Assembly (NCBI GenBank): GCA_949493535.1
Contig: CASZWJ010000012.1
Span: 1 to 53,105 of the forward strand
Reading direction: 5' to 3'
DNA: 53,105 bases
Source: an uncultured Alphaproteobacteria bacterium
Lineage (GTDB): Bacteria; Pseudomonadota; Alphaproteobacteria; RF32; CAG-239
Below, in pieces: positions 7,701 through 16,108 of this stretch. The number at the start of each line of letters is the position of its first letter. Position 1 is the first letter of the stretch. The notes beneath the pieces are model-generated. The model saw only the letters and a program-made list of their open reading frames with translations, was not told the DNA's origin and searched no databases. The position numbers were made by a program, and so were the translations under genes.

Positions 7701-9523
7701 TCCACAACAGCATGTTGAGCAATCGCATAACCGTTGAGGATATTGTTATTATCCAGCACATATCCATTTTCGGTCACCTTGCCTATTGCCGTTCCGTTTA
7801 AATCAAGGACCCGCCCGTTGTTATCGGCATATCCTAATAATGAACCGTCAAAATCAATAACCAAGCGGCGTTCAAATGCCGTTCCCATTTTGGGCATTAA
7901 ATCCGGGCTTGTAGCAGAATCTGCCGCGACGACAGCTTTATCAGGCGTTATTTTCGCGACTACAGACTTATTATTATCATAAATCAAATTATCTTGCCCC
8001 ATGTGTCCGAAAGCATTGCCTTCAGAATTTACGGCATAAGCATCAGCCAAGCTGCGCCCCAGAATCAAATTGCGCTCATCAACAGCAATTCCCGACTGAG
8101 TCAGCTTTCCGATACTTCCCCCGCCATTTTGTACCCGACCGTCCAAGCCGATACGGGCAACGCGGGCGCCGATCTGATTATAGACAGGCACAAAATCTGA
8201 ACTCATTCCGCCAAAAGAACCGTCCGGCGCAAAAACATACCCGAAAGGAGAAACCAATTTTGAAATATCGCCATTTTTTAATGCGGCATTGATACCGCTC
8301 ACACCGATAACTTCATTATTTTGGGAGATGACAAGCCGCGGAGACGAAACCGCACCGGCAAGGCGCCCCTGCGTGTCAAAAGCTAATCCGCCAATCATCT
8401 TACCAATTGCATTTCCGCTCAAAGCAATCAGCTGTCCGTTGCTCAAAGCGTGTCCGATTAATGAAGCCCGATAATCAAAAACAGGGCCGGTTGAAATAAT
8501 TTGCCCCGATGTTTTGCCGTCTGACGCAATGATTTCTCCGCGGGAGCTGACTTGCCCCACACTATTTTTTGCTTTGAAAAGCCGGCCATCAGGCATAATG
8601 CGGCCAAGATATTTTCCGTTATATCCGGTTGCCGTTGACGCAATATCCAAAGCAAAACCGAAAACTTTTCCGTTTGCATCGACAATGCTGCCGTCCGCCC
8701 GCTGGCGCCCGAGGCTTTTGCCTTTGCTAATAACTTCTCCGTTATAAGTTACATAACCGAGATAGCGTCCGGCGTCATCAAAAGCATAACCAGATTTAAC
8801 AATCCGGCCTATAATCTCGTTTTTTTCATTATACGCATAGCCGTTGGCTTTAATAAAACCGATTGTATTGCCGTCAAAGTCGGATACTTCGCCGCCGGGG
8901 ACAACGCTGCCCAGAAAATCTCCGCTTAAGGATATGACCATTTTTGATGAGATCAAACGCCCGTCCAGAAGATAATCGTCTCCGACCCGCCGATAAGCAT
9001 AGCCGTCCGGCGTCACAAAACCAATAGCCTGACCTTTCAAATTTGCATACAAACCATTACCGGTCAGACGACCAACCGTTTTTCCTTCATCATCATATAT
9101 CAACCCAGGAAATAAAACTGCCCCGAGGACATCATAATAATCATTAACCACCAGACCATTCGGCAATACTTTGCCGATAACTTTTCCTGACGGCTGGCGG
9201 ACAGTACCGTCATTACTGACTTTACCCAGCAAACTGGTATCGTTGGCTATCGCAATTCCCTGAGGAACCACGCCGCCAATCAAATCCCCGTCAAAATTAA
9301 CAATCAAACTGTCTGCCGTCACATTACCGATTAAGCTGTTGTCAAAGCTTACGACATTGCCGTCGGGAATAACTTTACCCAGCAAATCTCCGTTAAAATC
9401 TATGGCCGTAATTTCTTGTGCGGCAACAGTTTTGGCACAAAAACATAAACAGCAAAAAGCAAAAGCGATAACTTTTGCTCTGTGCTTTGCTTGCTGAATA
9501 AAACTGTCTGACCACAAATTCAA
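4781..9523 (-). CDS. virB10: Giant exported repeat protein with C-terminal VirB10 barrel domain
   Basis: The 1580-residue protein starts at TTG, placed 7 bases after GGAGGA and two codons past the amber stop of the preceding gene. A Sec signal peptide (hydrophobic to ~33, cleavage near TVAA|QE) replaces the cytoplasmic N-terminus and membrane anchor usual for VirB10. Residues ~38-1160 are tandem ~17-residue units of the form GxVxDxxGxxIGxVxxD, interrupted once near residues 1075-1110. A Gly-rich linker follows, then the VirB10/TrbI domain (~1235-1460) with IPAVLARSI, NILIPAGSRFMGEFG, VQITWQRLIRPDG and SYVPAGTRIIIFPKVDLWLR. The Ser/Pro/Gly-rich tail of ~120 residues is unusually long. It should be the outer-membrane cap of the channel. 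The design recalls CagY of Helicobacter. Confidence 0.88.
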   Translation of the reverse strand: MNLWSDSFIQQAKHRAKVIAFAFCCLCFCAKTVAAQEITAIDFNGDLLGKVIPDGNVVSFDNSLIGNVTADSLIVNFDGDLIGGVVPQGIAIANDTSLLGKVSNDGTVRQPSGKVIGKVLPNGLVVNDYYDVLGAVLFPGLIYDDEGKTVGRLTGNGLYANLKGQAIGFVTPDGYAYRRVGDDYLLDGRLISSKMVISLSGDFLGSVVPGGEVSDFDGNTIGFIKANGYAYNEKNEIIGRIVKSGYAFDDAGRYLGYVTYNGEVISKGKSLGRQRADGSIVDANGKVFGFALDIASTATGYNGKYLGRIMPDGRLFKAKNSVGQVSSRGEIIASDGKTSGQIISTGPVFDYRASLIGHALSNGQLIALSGNAIGKMIGGLAFDTQGRLAGAVSSPRLVISQNNEVIGVSGINAALKNGDISKLVSPFGYVFAPDGSFGGMSSDFVPVYNQIGARVARIGLDGRVQNGGGSIGKLTQSGIAVDERNLILGRSLADAYAVNSEGNAFGHMGQDNLIYDNNKSVVAKITPDKAVVAADSATSPDLMPKMGTAFERRLVIDFDGSLLGYADNNGRVLDLNGTAIGKVTENGYVLDNNNILNGYAIAQHAVVDSKCALSGIITPRGDVRNFKNIYIGRILANGQVIDEAGSVVAHAVAPGAVIDFNGNPSATLGGNGLALNYNGETLGCLDFKNQIRNNNNVLASAPISYVPVIDFKDKIIGRVTMDGQVVGMDNQNLGYMQPDGNVNNRTGAPLGNLFRYTVAFDNNNRYFGRILEDGTVRNESGEKLGNVAFDGTVVNGINKLGYALYDFYAYDNDFKTVGVIGKDGIVRSFDNKKIGNLQRGFVVASDESVIARGNRDFYIRDNSNIVLGELLLSGDVVNNSGAVVGKLQNAGEITDSSGTVIAMAKPLQFYSRIAAMAGQTIVVDDNGKIVGRLDDNGNVIDNNGEVIATRDAEGNLVNNSGKVVGKVIDPDIVYDDEGKIVGRVMSDGSVVNHKGEVIGRRDENGKIVDGLGKIIGKLFDVNKVYDEKGNLVGLVQPDGSVTDANGKQVGRLNNDGTVTNANNNIIGGIGSDWYERVEINRPQKKDTDIDALFTSTEKKASGDNKYRRSLNIALSPDGVYIGDIMDDGSVVNKQGVVIGQKTPDGLILDDNGTLIGIEEIKKPTGGDIFVPAGTFGEGSAYGTGVGPGDNLGPGGGFGPGERYNTQRSAALAVAQGERRQNMQVGKISSNVRKEAFDGMQKDWKEQGIDKSLSSWRVDMSRMILADKPIPAVLARSIDSNNPTPVTAFVERNVYAEEGRNILIPAGSRFMGEFGGLSPTSEASSETGKVQITWQRLIRPDGSMFKFDGLTADAQGRGGALGYLDKQLFKRYTMPVLTSILTNAMAYMMTPEDESGSETETPKQQAANDARQNFLDQMNQMFEQILQDKASIQAMSYVPAGTRIIIFPKVDLWLRDIESDKEGGYESNNANVLINDEARLKGDNGGATVPTGGGSSSQVSYEEDVSSEETPKSAPLIAEEPKKPATTRPLVVPPPPPSSSTGRGSGTSGSGSKPAVAPAPPSSSGSSSAAPNNNQSVPQLF
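6050..9415 (-). repeat. ~17-codon tandem repeat array in the VirB10-domain protein
   Basis: Degenerate units of ~51 bp encode G-x-V-x-D-x-x-G-x-x-I-G-x-V-x-x-D. By length the array holds about 65 units. They are more diverged than those in the neighbouring 9527-13267 gene. The repeat resembles the Pfam DUF3659 type (GxVxDxxGxxIGxV) known to me mainly from fungal LEA-like proteins; that link is from memory and untested. Confidence 0.85.
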
Positions 9524-9526
9524 ATC

Positions 9527-12500
9527 CTAATTCCTCCGGTTTTTGGCGACTTCCTGCAGGACATAGCCCGAAACTTTTTTATCCAGATCTATATAAGACC
9601 CGTTATTCTTGATATAACCGATATTCTGACCGCCGGCATTAATAACCCGGCCGTCCGGTGATAATCTGCCTATATATTTACCATTGTTTCCTAAAATTGT
9701 CGCGCCAATTTTGAAAATTTTACCAAGAATATTATCACTGCTGCTGACAGCCAAATCGCGGGATAAAGTTCTGCCGATGACTTTACCATCTTTTGCCGTA
9801 ATTGTACCGTCAATATTTACATAACCCACAACTTTGTCATTATTATCAATAACAATATCGCCATCAAGAATTTCGCCAAAAAGCTTTCCGGCATCGCTGA
9901 TTACGCTGCCGTCGGGCAATGCCCGTCCCAAAGCGGAATTACGCTCATCAATAACCCGACCGTCAGGATAAACGGCTCCCGCCACGGCTCCGGTGAAATC
10001 AATAACCGGCCCCTGCTTCAAAATACTCAGGTTCTTATCCGTAGCTCCTCCCGGAAGGATTGCCGTTATATTATCATTTTTTAAGTCAATAACATCACCC
10101 AACCCATTGACATACCCCTGATAATATCCCCAAATATCAACAACAATATTTTCGGGAATAATCTCTCCGATCACCTCGCCCTTTGAGTTCAAAATTTTAC
10201 CGTCAGAAGTCGCCGTACCGCTGTTCTTACCTTCAAAATCAAGAACGCGCCCTGAGCTTGTAGCATATCCTAAATATGAGCCGTCATACCCTATGGCTGC
10301 CCCGCGCTGTAAAACAGCACCCTGATATTCTCCTTTTTTATTGAAGAAATTACCTTTCGCATCAACACGGCCTAATTTTTCGCCAAAGCGGCTGATGACG
10401 CTGCCGTCAAAAATCGAGCGGCCGATATTTTTTCCCGAGAAATCGACAACTTCGCCGACAGGAACTACTTTTCCTATGTTTTTTCCATAAAAATTGGTTC
10501 CGTCTCCTTTTATCGTTCCCACATTCTGGCCTTTGGCATTGTATACCTGTCCATTATAAAACGGACGGCCGATGATATTTCCTTTAGCATCGACAACAAC
10601 TGATTTTTCATTTAAGGCAACGCCGACAATTTTATTTTCCTGATCCATAATCAAATTATTAGCAGACAAATGATACGCCGGTTTTCCCGCAACAGATACC
10701 ATGCCGGTATCATCAACAACGTTTAAGAATTGGCCGTCTAAATCAAACGCGTATTTTCGCTCCAAAACTCGTCCGGCATACCCTCCCTGCTTATTCAGCA
10801 CCTCGCCTGAAACGCTGACGCAGCCTACAGGCTGTTTGGCATTATTGATAACAAGCCCGTTATCGCCAATCTGCCCAAGATAACGGTTATTATAATCAAC
10901 GACTAAGCCGCTGCGCAGCACACTGCCGACAATTGCACCCTTTTCATCTAAAACAGAACCGTCCGGATTGACACAGCCGACGTATTTTCCGGAAGAGTTT
11001 TTTACAATACCGTCAGAACCGGCCTCGCCCAAATAAGAGCAGCTATTATCAAAAACTTTACCGGTCGGAACAACCTGCCCCAAATATTCTCCGGCAGAAT
11101 TTGTGACTGTTCCGTCAAAGTTAATTTGCGCGTCCTGAACTTCATTATTCTTTTTGACTTTGCCGTCGTGATCCAGCATGCCGATTTGCTTACACCCATA
11201 ACCGACAACCAAACCGCCTCTCTGCATTTGAGCTATGACCTCGGCTCCGGAAATATCTTTAACCAAACCGCTGGACAGTACCCGTCCGATTATTTGCTGG
11301 CGCGCGTCATAAACACTGCCATTGTTACTGACGGTCCCTAAAACCGTTCCCTGCGGCGTAATGGGGATTTGCGAAACTTCAACCAAAGAACCTATAATAT
11401 CCGGACGATTGCTGACAATCTTGCCGTTTTCATTAACTTTACCGATTTCATTACCCGAAAAATCAACAACACTGCCGTTTTGATTAATCACGCCTATTAC
11501 ATTTCCGTTATTATCAAGCGCGACGTTAACATCATCATCCGTCCGCCCGACAACTTCCAGTTCATTGCCGATTATCGTGCTGTTCTCATCCACCTTGCCG
11601 ATAGGATTTCCATTACGGCCATAAACAATTCCTTCATTATCTGCAAAACCGATAATATTACCCTCATCATCAACAACGAGCGTCAATTCGCCCCGAGATT
11701 TTCCGATTATATTGCCTTTTTCATCAACGACGGTTCCGTCCGGCATCACCTTGCCTATGACATTGCCGTCAAAATCAATGACGCGCCCGTCTTCATCAAC
11801 ATACCCTATCGGTTTTCCGTTATCGTCATAAACTATATTGCCCCGCTTGCCGAGTGTTCCCAATGTTTTTTGCTGCAAAACATTGCCTTTATCATCAACT
11901 TTGGCAACGACTTTACCGTTATCTCCAATAACGTCTCCGTTCTCGTTAACATATCCCAGCACTTTACCGCCACTGTCTTTGGCTACTTTCATTTTATTAC
12001 CCTGCATGCCGACGATACGGTCTTTTATAACATTGCCGCTGCCGTCAACATGGCCGACGACATTGCCTGAAGCGTCGACAACAGCCCCGTTAGGCATGAC
12101 GACCCCCAGCTTATTGCCATTTGCATCTATCGCGACACGCCCTTGTTTTGAAACCGTGCCGATTACATTTCCCGACAAATCAACGACCTCGCCTTTTTCG
12201 TTAACATGGCCGATAACATTGCCGTTTTTATCAACGACGGTTCCGTCCGGCATTACTTTGCCTATGACATTGCCGTCTTTATCATAGACATAACCGGTTT
12301 CAATGGCCTTTCCAATAACATTGCCGTCTAAGTCGACTACGGTTCCGTCCGGCATTACTTTGCCTATGACATTACCGTCTTTATCCACGACATTGCCGTC
12401 AGCATTAACGTATCCTATAACATTGCCGTTCTCATCCAAAACAACTCGCTGATTGTCGGCTACACCAACGATATTGCCGTCATTATCAACAATCATACCG

Positions 12501-13267
12501 TTTGTATTTACCCGTCCGATAATATTTCCGGAAGCATCTCTGACCAGACCATCACTATCAATTTTGCCAATCAACTGGCCTTCGGTACCGACCGCATTAC
12601 GCACATTACCGTTGTCAGAGCTGCCGGCTGCGACATTTCCAGCGGTTCCCGGCTCGCAGTAATTACATTCTTCTTTTGTGACGGCGTTGCCGATGACAGG
12701 AACTTTCTCAGACTTGGCATTTTGAGCGCTCACATTTGTTTCATGCCACGAAACCAGAAAATTATTCTGGAAATTTCCGGCAACCACCGGCGTCCATGCG
12801 ATTGTAATATGGCAAGTATCTTTTCCGATTAAGGTTTTGCCCGTACAATTATCCTCAAAAGAAAACCCTTCAAAAGGAGGTTCTGCCAGCAATACGGAAA
12901 CAATTTTAACGGCAGCCTTGCCGTTTGTGCCGATTGTTAAAACGTTTTTGGCATCCGTTCCCAAAACAACCTGCCCGAGCGGAACAGGATTAGGCGTCGC
13001 CGTAATAGGGATACCGACATCCTCAATTGTCTGAAACTCTATATTATCCAATAGCGGATTTTTCTCGCCGATATTAATAGCATCGTCATTATCGGTAAAT
13101 GTCGGTTCTTCATAGTTATCGACATTTTCATCGCCTGAAACCAAGAGCATCACGCCCAGCAAAAAAATTACAAGAGAGGATATACCAACAATCAAAATGA
13201 TACGATTGGTCTTCTTAATGTAACTTTCAGAATGCGTTAACGGCTGCTGCTCATTGTTTTTTATCAT
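9527..13267 (-). CDS. Giant inner-membrane-anchored repeat protein (putative VirB10 N-terminal half)
   Basis: The 1246-residue protein has a short cytoplasmic N-terminus, one membrane helix (~23-44), an acidic linker, and an Ig-like domain (~85-195; PNPVPLGQVVLGTDAKNVLT onward) of the choice-of-anchor/ASH type. A CNYC motif follows at ~201-204. Residues ~231-1240 are about 60 copies of a 17-residue repeat (GKVMPDGTVVDLDGNVI-like). The product ends 6-7 residues after the last repeat, with no VirB10 barrel. The next gene supplies that barrel on a signal-peptide-bearing repeat protein, so together they look like a split VirB10 spanning both membranes. Its ATG overlaps the virB9 stop (ATGA). The VirB10-half role is an inference from topology and order. 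Confidence 0.82.
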   Translation of the reverse strand: MIKNNEQQPLTHSESYIKKTNRIILIVGISSLVIFLLGVMLLVSGDENVDNYEEPTFTDNDDAINIGEKNPLLDNIEFQTIEDVGIPITATPNPVPLGQVVLGTDAKNVLTIGTNGKAAVKIVSVLLAEPPFEGFSFEDNCTGKTLIGKDTCHITIAWTPVVAGNFQNNFLVSWHETNVSAQNAKSEKVPVIGNAVTKEECNYCEPGTAGNVAAGSSDNGNVRNAVGTEGQLIGKIDSDGLVRDASGNIIGRVNTNGMIVDNDGNIVGVADNQRVVLDENGNVIGYVNADGNVVDKDGNVIGKVMPDGTVVDLDGNVIGKAIETGYVYDKDGNVIGKVMPDGTVVDKNGNVIGHVNEKGEVVDLSGNVIGTVSKQGRVAIDANGNKLGVVMPNGAVVDASGNVVGHVDGSGNVIKDRIVGMQGNKMKVAKDSGGKVLGYVNENGDVIGDNGKVVAKVDDKGNVLQQKTLGTLGKRGNIVYDDNGKPIGYVDEDGRVIDFDGNVIGKVMPDGTVVDEKGNIIGKSRGELTLVVDDEGNIIGFADNEGIVYGRNGNPIGKVDENSTIIGNELEVVGRTDDDVNVALDNNGNVIGVINQNGSVVDFSGNEIGKVNENGKIVSNRPDIIGSLVEVSQIPITPQGTVLGTVSNNGSVYDARQQIIGRVLSSGLVKDISGAEVIAQMQRGGLVVGYGCKQIGMLDHDGKVKKNNEVQDAQINFDGTVTNSAGEYLGQVVPTGKVFDNSCSYLGEAGSDGIVKNSSGKYVGCVNPDGSVLDEKGAIVGSVLRSGLVVDYNNRYLGQIGDNGLVINNAKQPVGCVSVSGEVLNKQGGYAGRVLERKYAFDLDGQFLNVVDDTGMVSVAGKPAYHLSANNLIMDQENKIVGVALNEKSVVVDAKGNIIGRPFYNGQVYNAKGQNVGTIKGDGTNFYGKNIGKVVPVGEVVDFSGKNIGRSIFDGSVISRFGEKLGRVDAKGNFFNKKGEYQGAVLQRGAAIGYDGSYLGYATSSGRVLDFEGKNSGTATSDGKILNSKGEVIGEIIPENIVVDIWGYYQGYVNGLGDVIDLKNDNITAILPGGATDKNLSILKQGPVIDFTGAVAGAVYPDGRVIDERNSALGRALPDGSVISDAGKLFGEILDGDIVIDNNDKVVGYVNIDGTITAKDGKVIGRTLSRDLAVSSSDNILGKIFKIGATILGNNGKYIGRLSPDGRVINAGGQNIGYIKNNGSYIDLDKKVSGYVLQEVAKNRRN
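9540..12577 (-). repeat. 17-codon tandem repeat array, with near-identical 102-bp duplications
   Basis: About 60 units of 51 bp. The units nearest the N-terminus (11700-12500) are most alike. A ~40-base stretch starting at 12241 recurs at 12343 with one mismatch, an offset of 102 bp (two units), and a close copy lies near 11732. This fits recent in-frame duplication and a risk of length variation by recombination. Confidence 0.9.
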
Positions 13268-14988
13268 TGGGTCCTGACTACACTACAAAATACACCATTG
13301 CGCCCGAGCTTCGAACAAACGGCATCGCCTTCTTCCAAACTCTTAATAGGCCCGACACGAAGGTGGAACAATTCTTTGCCTTGTCCGTCAGCCGGCGTAT
13401 CAACCGAATAAAAAGGCTCATATCCGGACAAATCGTTTTTATACTTGCGCTTTAAATTATCCCACAAAGTTTCCAAATTGCTGACATTTGCATCAGTACC
13501 CAACTCTATTGAGATATTTGCATTTCCGGCATCATTAAAACCGCTGCCATACCCAAACTGTTGCAAATACTTGCTGTTTCCGTTGCTTTGATTTGCTTCA
13601 ATCTGATTGGGCAGGCGCTGCATTTTTGAATAGTCATAGCTGCCGGTCACGGCTCCCTGATGAAAATTGTTTGCTCCGGAAGCCCCGTTTCCGCCACCTG
13701 ATTGATAGCCGATATTAATGCCGCGTCCGGCGCCCTGCTGATTATATTGAGGAACAATAACCTGACTGTTGCCGACATTTATATCATACTGCGCAGGCAT
13801 CTGTCCGGCATTTTCTCCGGCTAAAGGCAGATAATCGCCACCGTTCCGATTGTTCGGGTTATTCATTCCGCCTGTTCCGTTCAAAGGATCAAAAGCCGTT
13901 TCCAAATCGCCGTTTTTCAAAGGAGGAGGAACATCCCAACCCGGTTTGGCATCATCGGCATAAATACCATATTCAAGCCCCGCAGCATCAGAACGCCTTA
14001 ATTTCAGGCAGACGATACGCTTGCCGTTGCGCATAACCAAATCGCCGACAGCTTCCACAACAATCAGCCTGTTGTTCGGCCCCTTTGTCCTGAAACCGAC
14101 AGGCGTTTCAACTTTTTCGTTAATCAAAGTCACAATCGGACGCTGATTCATATTAATTGCCTTATTTCCCAAGTCAATATATGTAAAAATATCATCGCGC
14201 CAGACACGTTCCGGAGCAATCACCACATCATCGGGATTGGGAACATAGACTTCAACATCAAAACGGAATTTTTCAGGATCAACGGGAATACTCTTAATCC
14301 AATCTTCTTTTTGAAATCTTTTGGTATACGTTGAGGCAACCGATTTCGAATTGCCACCGCTAAAAGCCGAGGCTCCTTTACCGCCGTTGCTGATTCCGGC
14401 ACCGCCGCCCAAACCGCCGAAAGAAGAACCGTCGGCACCATTATCCGCGCCGATAACGTCGATATCAATAATGGCATTCGTCAGACGCTCGGTATTAACG
14501 CCCTCGCTTCGAACATAAAATACGTAACGGTTTCCCGAACGCCCAAATATGATAACGTTTGTATCAACGCCGACATTCGCGCCTTTTTTAGGATAAAGCA
14601 ATACGGTATTCGGCCCAGAAATCTGTCCGTCAAATGTTGAGTTATCACCGATGAAAACGTCTTCAACCATTTCCCAACCCGGAAAATTAATCATGGTAAT
14701 CATACCTTCGCGCACACGGATAGGCAAAACCAAATCAGGCGACCAATAATATTTGGAATAAGCCGGCTTTGTCTGCCCTTCGCCCAGATTTTGGAGAGGA
14801 TCGAGCCAGGCGCTCTGCATCATACCGATAGATCCGAAACCGGCGTACCCCATATCCATAGGGCGATACTGCCCCTGGTCATTGTCAGCGCTCTGATCCA
14901 GACTGTTTTCCTGAGCCAGAGCCGCCCCTTCCGACAAAGAAGCAATAATAGCCGCCAGCGATAATAATTTAATAAATTTTCGAACCAT
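13264..14988 (-). CDS. virB9: VirB9-like core channel protein with C-terminal SPOR-like domain
   Basis: The 574-residue protein has a signal peptide (cleavage near ALA|QE, ~26). The VirB9 N-domain spans ~75-180 (VREGMITMINFPGWEMVEDV, TVLLYPKKGANVGVDTNVII) and the C-domain ~240-345 (DDIFTYIDLGN, RPIVTLINEK, LIVVEAVGDLVMRNGKRIV). In known systems VirB9 forms the outer-membrane core ring with VirB7 and VirB10. It is about twice the usual length. A Gly/Asn/Gln-rich linker (~365-490) leads to a last ~75 residues resembling a SPOR fold (LFHLRVGPIKSLEEGDAVCS...), a peptidoglycan-binding module. It sits between the second virB8 and the split virB10, the normal order. Confidence 0.88.
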   Translation of the reverse strand: MVRKFIKLLSLAAIIASLSEGAALAQENSLDQSADNDQGQYRPMDMGYAGFGSIGMMQSAWLDPLQNLGEGQTKPAYSKYYWSPDLVLPIRVREGMITMINFPGWEMVEDVFIGDNSTFDGQISGPNTVLLYPKKGANVGVDTNVIIFGRSGNRYVFYVRSEGVNTERLTNAIIDIDVIGADNGADGSSFGGLGGGAGISNGGKGASAFSGGNSKSVASTYTKRFQKEDWIKSIPVDPEKFRFDVEVYVPNPDDVVIAPERVWRDDIFTYIDLGNKAINMNQRPIVTLINEKVETPVGFRTKGPNNRLIVVEAVGDLVMRNGKRIVCLKLRRSDAAGLEYGIYADDAKPGWDVPPPLKNGDLETAFDPLNGTGGMNNPNNRNGGDYLPLAGENAGQMPAQYDINVGNSQVIVPQYNQQGAGRGINIGYQSGGGNGASGANNFHQGAVTGSYDYSKMQRLPNQIEANQSNGNSKYLQQFGYGSGFNDAGNANISIELGTDANVSNLETLWDNLKRKYKNDLSGYEPFYSVDTPADGQGKELFHLRVGPIKSLEEGDAVCSKLGRNGVFCSVVRTQ

Positions 14989-15010
14989 AGCCTGTCACCA
15001 TTCCTATTTT

Positions 15011-15745
15011 TTACTGGACTTTATTAAAGGTTAACGAATAACGGGTCACCGTAAATCCGACCGGATTTTTAAGACGTTCGCCATATTTTACGCTTTTGCC
15101 GCGATACATTACACGCAAAGATGCCGTCCAATAGTTAATCTCCGGCTTTGCAGAATCAGGATACATATCGCGCGTTTCATACTCTACCTGCCACAAACCT
15201 CTGGCCAACTCATTCACAGTAATGATTTTAACGCGGCGGGTTAAACTTTTGGTGCGGATAACATTCAACGCCTTAATCGCCGTTTTTTTCTGGAAATCTT
15301 CATAAACCGTGGGAGAAGACATTTCCTGTATCGGGCCTCCCGGCATCCAGCGGGCTTCCATTTCCGGAATATTCCGATTAAAAGAACTGCGCAACAGAAC
15401 ATATTGGCGCACAAAGATTTCCGTAATCGACTTTTCGTCTTCCAAATTCTTTAACGGAACAATATTATATACCTGATCGCTCTTATTGTGAAACGTTAGG
15501 AGAAACGGCTCCACACGGAACAAAGGCATGACCTGAACGACAGCCAAAATCAAAACAATATTGCAGCAAATGCTGATTGCCGTAATAATCGCAAAAGCGC
15601 GAGCCGTCCACAAATATCTTTTTTCGGCAATATTAGCAACAAATGTATCGGCAGGCTTGGCACGAGGCGCCTGAGCCGGACGCGCCGTACGAGTGCCGCC
15701 GATCATTTTCTGCTCAACATTATTTCCCTGCAAACTGTTTACCAT
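15011..15745 (-). CDS. virB8: VirB8-like inner-membrane assembly factor (copy 2)
   Basis: The 244-residue bitopic protein has a cytoplasmic N-terminus, one helix (~50-75, AFAIITAISICCNIVLILAV) and a periplasmic NTF2-like domain. Family signs are the sequence VEPFLLTF after the helix, YVLLRSSFNRNIPEMEARW in the first helices, WTASLRVMY in the strands, and the ending NPVGFTVTRYSL. VirB8 nucleates assembly and contacts VirB9/VirB10 and the pilins. It is a paralogue of the gene at 16109; the tiny lipoprotein VirB7 lies between them. The ATG is 19 bp after the virB7 stop. Nothing is truncated. Confidence 0.9.
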   Translation of the reverse strand: MVNSLQGNNVEQKMIGGTRTARPAQAPRAKPADTFVANIAEKRYLWTARAFAIITAISICCNIVLILAVVQVMPLFRVEPFLLTFHNKSDQVYNIVPLKNLEDEKSITEIFVRQYVLLRSSFNRNIPEMEARWMPGGPIQEMSSPTVYEDFQKKTAIKALNVIRTKSLTRRVKIITVNELARGLWQVEYETRDMYPDSAKPEINYWTASLRVMYRGKSVKYGERLKNPVGFTVTRYSLTFNKVQ

Positions 15746-15764
15746 TATAATTTTCCCGCACTAT

Positions 15765-15953
15765 TCAGATTGTTTCGACATACCAATCGGGCAAATTTTT
15801 AGGCAGTTCCAACTGCAAACAAGCGCAAGGCGAAAGCTTTAACTCGTTTACGCCTTTACCAACGCCGACAGGCTCCGGCTCATAATAAGACCCGAAGCAG
15901 CCCGAAACCAAGAGCAAAGACATAAAAGCCAATATTTTAGCCGGGATTTTCAT
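15765..15953 (-). CDS. virB7: VirB7-like small lipoprotein
   Basis: The 62-residue protein has a lipobox (LLLVSGC|F, Cys ~19) and a short mature part of ~43 residues with a Cys-Ala-Cys near position 44. Size, lipidation and place next to virB8 and virB9 fit VirB7, which anchors the core ring to the outer membrane and often disulfide-bonds to VirB9. Sequence alone is too short for a firm family call. The gene is preceded by the longest gap inside this part of the operon, 155 bp. Confidence 0.75.
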   Translation of the reverse strand: MKIPAKILAFMSLLLVSGCFGSYYEPEPVGVGKGVNELKLSPCACLQLELPKNLPDWYVETI

Positions 15954-16108
15954 AATTGCAGTCCTTTCGCAAACTTTAAATACTCTTCATGTTATTTTAA
16001 CAATTAAACTCTTTTGTTTTAAAAGTCTAATAACAAGCTGATAAAATCCCCAACTTATCAACAAATTAAGTCAGCTTTTGCCTGAGACAGCATTAAGATA
16101 GGATGAGA
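15954..16108 (-). promoter_or_regulatory. 155-bp gap upstream of virB7, possible internal promoter
   Basis: This AT-rich gap breaks an otherwise tightly packed operon. On the minus strand TTGTTA, 17 bases, then TTTAAA lies ~25-55 bp before the virB7 ATG and could be a weak sigma-70-like promoter. A ribosome site AAAGGA precedes the ATG. No open frame is supported and no strong terminator hairpin was seen. Confidence 0.35.

Noticed and set aside
11369..12287. Long plus-strand open frames (233 and 149 codons) opposite the repeat array
   Set aside because: They mirror the minus-strand repeats and have repeat-derived composition with no ribosome site; they are antisense shadows.
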